Source: WAOL01 sp964399035 (GTDB lineage Archaea > Thermoproteota > Thermoprotei_A > Sulfolobales > NBVN01). Taken from it: 63,863 bases of DNA. Where the stretch lies: assembly GCA_964399035.1 (NCBI GenBank), contig CAYNPH010000016.1, positions 1 through 63,863 on the forward strand. The letters run 5' to 3'. Positions 61,386 through 63,863 of this stretch are shown here, piece by piece (position 1 is the first letter of the stretch; the number at the start of each line of letters is the position of its first letter). A model generated the notes under the pieces. It saw nothing but the letters and a program-made list of their open reading frames with translations. It was not told the DNA's origin and did not search any database. Made by a program: the position numbers and the translations under genes.

Positions 61386-62765
61386 TCAGGGTTCCTGCCC
61401 TTTCTTGACAAATTTGTATCTCTCGTAGAGTAGCTCCACGCGCCCGTCCTTTATCTCGAATATTACTGGCACTTTGGAGCCGTAGTACCCTATAGTGTAG
61501 AATTCTGCGTAGTCCTCACTTATCTTGACCGGTACTAGCGGTGAGGGTACACCCTCAAACTCGCTTATCTCCTCCACTGCTAGGAAGTTACCTAGCCTGA
61601 ATACCTTAACCCTCATCGTGCCTTTGAATGCTTCGTACACGCCAATTAGTTTCGAGTATACCTCGTCTTCTTGTATGAATGGTAATTCCCTGAGGTCTCT
61701 TCCCACGAGGTGCATAAGCGCACACATACCTATCTTTGAGGTCGGGTACCCGGAAGCGTTGGATAGTACTGCAACTCCTACCCCCTTACTGGGTATGAAC
61801 CCTATGTACGCAGTGTAGACCAGCACGGAGCCACCGTGCCCTATTAATGTCCCGCCAGGGAAGTTGGGGTGTATCATTAACCCATATCCATACGCATCTC
61901 CCCCGAATATTTCGAAGCTTAGTTTAACGTGTGGCTTCCACATGAGCTCTAGGAGTTCCTTTGATATGATTTCCCTATCCTCAAATAATCCGCTACTTAA
62001 GTACATCTTAATGTAGTTTGCTAGATCTAGCACGTTGCTCAGAAGCCCACCATCAGCCTCTATCCCATACGGGAAGCGACTAGGTCTCAGCTCACCGTCC
62101 TTCATTATCACGTAGGGCGTGGCCACGTCTGGGTCGCTTGCCACGCGCTCCTTAGTGAAGTATGACCTCGTCATCTTAAGGGGCTTCAGAATATTCTCCC
62201 TTATGTACTCCCGGTAAGGCGTGCCAGTGACTAACTCGATGATCTTGCCTAGGAGCACATACCCCTCATTAAGGTAGAAGAACCTACTCCCTGGCTTAGC
62301 GACTGCCCACCCGCTCGCTCCCTCCATGAAGGGTATTATATCTTCCGGCTTAGCTATGGGCAACCACTCACGCTTCGAGCCCAGTAACCCACTTATCAGC
62401 GCTTCCGCATATCCGAGTGCTGGTATGCCAGACGAGTGCGTTAGTAGGTGATGGATAGTTACTTTGCTTTCATGATGATCTAAATCCACATCAACGTAGT
62501 TAGTTACAGGATCGTCCAGTGAGATTTTACCTTCACCGGCCAGCTGGAGAATTGCTAGGGCTGTGAAGGACTTCGTTATCGAGCCTATACCATAGATGGT
62601 TCTGGGGGTAGCTGGTTTCGTTGCCTCCACATCCCTGAAGCCGAACCCCTTGGAGTAGATTACTTCACCGTCACGTATTAGAGCTATACTTAATCCTGGT
62701 GTGCGGGTTTCAGCCATCTTCTTAATTATAAATGACTCAAGTGCGCGAAATGATTCTTGACTCAA
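61386..62765 (-). CDS. S12 serine hydrolase (beta-lactamase/Pab87-like)
   Basis: A 459-residue penicillin-binding-protein-like hydrolase. Catalytic S62-I-T-K65, then Y-L-N in F-F-Y-L-N-E-G and H-G-G in I-G-H-G-G-S-V are the three motifs; the C-terminal 120 residues are a beta domain like the lipocalin-like part of Pab87. No signal peptide or membrane helix is visible, so it is probably cytosolic. It may be a self-compartmentalising peptidase for D-amino-acid or other peptides. Confidence 0.88.
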   Translation of the reverse strand: MSQESFRALESFIIKKMAETRTPGLSIALIRDGEVIYSKGFGFRDVEATKPATPRTIYGIGSITKSFTALAILQLAGEGKISLDDPVTNYVDVDLDHHESKVTIHHLLTHSSGIPALGYAEALISGLLGSKREWLPIAKPEDIIPFMEGASGWAVAKPGSRFFYLNEGYVLLGKIIELVTGTPYREYIRENILKPLKMTRSYFTKERVASDPDVATPYVIMKDGELRPSRFPYGIEADGGLLSNVLDLANYIKMYLSSGLFEDREIISKELLELMWKPHVKLSFEIFGGDAYGYGLMIHPNFPGGTLIGHGGSVLVYTAYIGFIPSKGVGVAVLSNASGYPTSKIGMCALMHLVGRDLRELPFIQEDEVYSKLIGVYEAFKGTMRVKVFRLGNFLAVEEISEFEGVPSPLVPVKISEDYAEFYTIGYYGSKVPVIFEIKDGRVELLYERYKFVKKGQEP

Positions 62766-62824
62766 TTTTCGTTACCCTCTGAGTTATTCCTGCGCTACCT
62801 TAGAAAAATTCTTCCGCTAACCAC

Positions 62825-63580
62825 TTACACTACGTAAACCATCATGCCATCATACGACACGTAAACGTTGTCCCACCGCTCCCTTACGTACTTAACTAGC
62901 CTGCTGAAGGGTAGGTTCCTGTGGGATATGTGCGTTAAGATTATTTCCTCAGCACCTATCCTCTTGCCTATCTCAACCGCTTCGTCTACATTATTGTGTT
63001 TGGGGTCGTGAGAACCCGGCGCTGTCGTCGCATCAATGAGGGCGACCTTAATCTCCTTTTTCTTGAGCAGTTCTTCTGTCTCCTTAGGTAGTAGCTTAGT
63101 GTCGTAGAGTATTGCTATGTTTTCCTTCCTCCCAACCTCAACTAGGTAGCCGAAGGTCTCGATGGTGTGGTTTAACGGAAGTGGCGTCACCTCCATGTCG
63201 CCTAAATCGATTTTCTCGAAGGGCTTAACGTACCTGATGCGTAAGCTCTTGGGGAAGTGCCTTATCTCGGGGTCAACGTCGCCTGAGGGGGCATATAGGT
63301 CTACGGGCTTCTCAATCCACCTGAACTTGTAGAGACCTGCTATATGATCATGATGCCAGTGAGTTATCAAAACAGCGTCCAGGTACATCTCCTCAACATA
63401 CTCCGACGCGTCCAAACTCATGTCAACCATTATTGAAGTACCATAGCTTGTTATGAAAACTGAGGCGGTGCGCCTCTTAGCGAAGTGATAAATACGGGCT
63501 TCATTGCAAGCAGGACAAACACAACCTGGTACGGGAACCCCCTCCGAGCCACCCGTTCCTATTAGGACAGCAACTAGCAT
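62825..63580 (-). CDS. PhnP-like metallo-beta-lactamase phosphodiesterase
   Basis: A 251-residue MBL-fold enzyme. It opens G-T-G-G-S-E-G-V-P-V-P-G-C, with C-V-C-P-A-C for a structural zinc and R-R-T-A-S as in PhnP. T-H-W-H-H-D-H is the metal motif, with L-P-L-N-H-T, L-I-D-A-T and T-H-I-S-H-R-N. PhnP opens ribose cyclic phosphates; the lack of phosphonate genes here suggests another cyclic phosphodiester substrate, such as RNA or nucleotide repair products. Confidence 0.85.
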   Translation of the reverse strand: MLVAVLIGTGGSEGVPVPGCVCPACNEARIYHFAKRRTASVFITSYGTSIMVDMSLDASEYVEEMYLDAVLITHWHHDHIAGLYKFRWIEKPVDLYAPSGDVDPEIRHFPKSLRIRYVKPFEKIDLGDMEVTPLPLNHTIETFGYLVEVGRKENIAILYDTKLLPKETEELLKKKEIKVALIDATTAPGSHDPKHNNVDEAVEIGKRIGAEEIILTHISHRNLPFSRLVKYVRERWDNVYVSYDGMMVYVV

Positions 63581-63778
63581 GCCCGCCTCACCTTCATAGG
63601 GGCCACATCATTTACCCCTCGTCGAGACATATACGTTTTTCTTTACGGTAAGGCTCACCATATAGGGGATATCCTTTTTAACGTTACTGGACGAGGAGGC
63701 AATTAACGTTTATTGGAATCGGGCTTTATTTGCTTAAATTATTTTAAAATCTGATGAAGACTTTTTAGGAGTAAGTTA

Positions 63779-63863
63779 GTGCTAGTAACGATGTCTGGTA
63801 AGGATATAAGTGTGTTCATAAGATTAGTCAAGTGTTTGCTGAGGAGGTGGACGCTACTACTAG
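63779..63863 (+). CDS. Start of a gene cut by the window end
   Basis: GTG 63779, with AGGAG at 63767-63771, opens a frame that runs off the right edge (28 codons, in-frame ATG at 63791). The visible part (I-S-V-F-I-R-L-V-K-C-L-L-R-R-W-T-L-L-L) looks like a basic amphipathic start before a membrane helix. Upstream is a TATA-like TTAAATTATTTTAAAA (63734-63749). Product cannot be told. Confidence 0.5.
   Translation, partial: MLVTMSGKDISVFIRLVKCLLRRWTLLL

Overview
The window looks like a chromosomal segment of a thermophilic archaeon of the Thermoproteota (crenarchaeal type). Support comes from the gene content: tetraether synthase (Tes) and a geranylgeranyl reductase for archaeal lipids, homomeric NAC with a UBA tail, an XPD-type helicase, form III RuBisCO, a ParB-like serine kinase, the archaeal D-aminoacyl-tRNA deacylase, a THUMP methyltransferase, and several tRNA genes with introns next to the anticodon. 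Genes are tightly packed, many overlap by a few bases, GTG and TTG starts are common, and a GGTGA-type ribosome binding site precedes many of them. I cannot name a genus from sequence alone.

Left part (1-20 kb): the tail of a HisC-like aminotransferase, tRNA-Val, an HD hydrolase, a three-gene iron/cobalamin-type ABC importer, a second HD protein, a processive glycosyltransferase, a winged-helix/nucleotidyltransferase pair, small unknowns, an HtpX-like protease, and a serine/3-phosphoglycerate cluster (serK, serA, class V aminotransferase) divergent from a class I aminotransferase. A Trk-type potassium uptake pair, a GDPD-like phosphodiesterase and an acylaminoacyl-peptidase gene broken near its 5' end follow.

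20.4-21.6 kb is the accessory spot: a perfect 47-bp direct repeat, made of the 3' end of tRNA-Pro(UGG) plus flanking bases, brackets about 1.05 kb holding a HicB/HicA-like toxin-antitoxin pair and a decayed gene. It resembles the shrunken remains of a tRNA-integrated element.

Middle part (21.6-46 kb): a divergent MeaB/ArgK GTPase, a ribbon-helix-helix regulator next to a protein kinase fold whose catalytic residues are all replaced, tRNA-Leu, UMP kinase, DtdA, and unknowns. Then comes a membrane neighbourhood: geranylgeranyl reductase, a three-gene SPFH/zinc-ribbon operon, and Tes. ThiL, a surface transglutaminase-like protein, Trm14-like methyltransferase and tRNA-Thr follow. Pyruvate kinase and the membrane protein behind it share a near-identical leader and both appear to start at CTG. 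Mrp ATPase, RuBisCO, an aminopropyltransferase, an E1-like enzyme, MarC and XPD complete this part.

Right part (46-63.9 kb): three amidohydrolases (dihydropyrimidinase/allantoinase-like, adenine deaminase, SAH/guanine deaminase-like) next to an HTH regulator, suggesting purine salvage or breakdown; NAC, a beta-CASP nuclease, DUF167, a SIS protein overlapping a cysteine-rich winged-helix protein, tRNA-Pro(CGG), a MoxR/VWA pair, a circularly permuted GTPase, a PAPS-reductase-like PP-loop enzyme overlapping a signal-less substrate-binding-protein homologue, an S12 serine hydrolase, a PhnP-like metallo-hydrolase and the first codons of a gene running off the edge. Two intergenic stretches look like C/D box guide RNAs. 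I saw no rRNA, CRISPR array, cas gene or insertion sequence.
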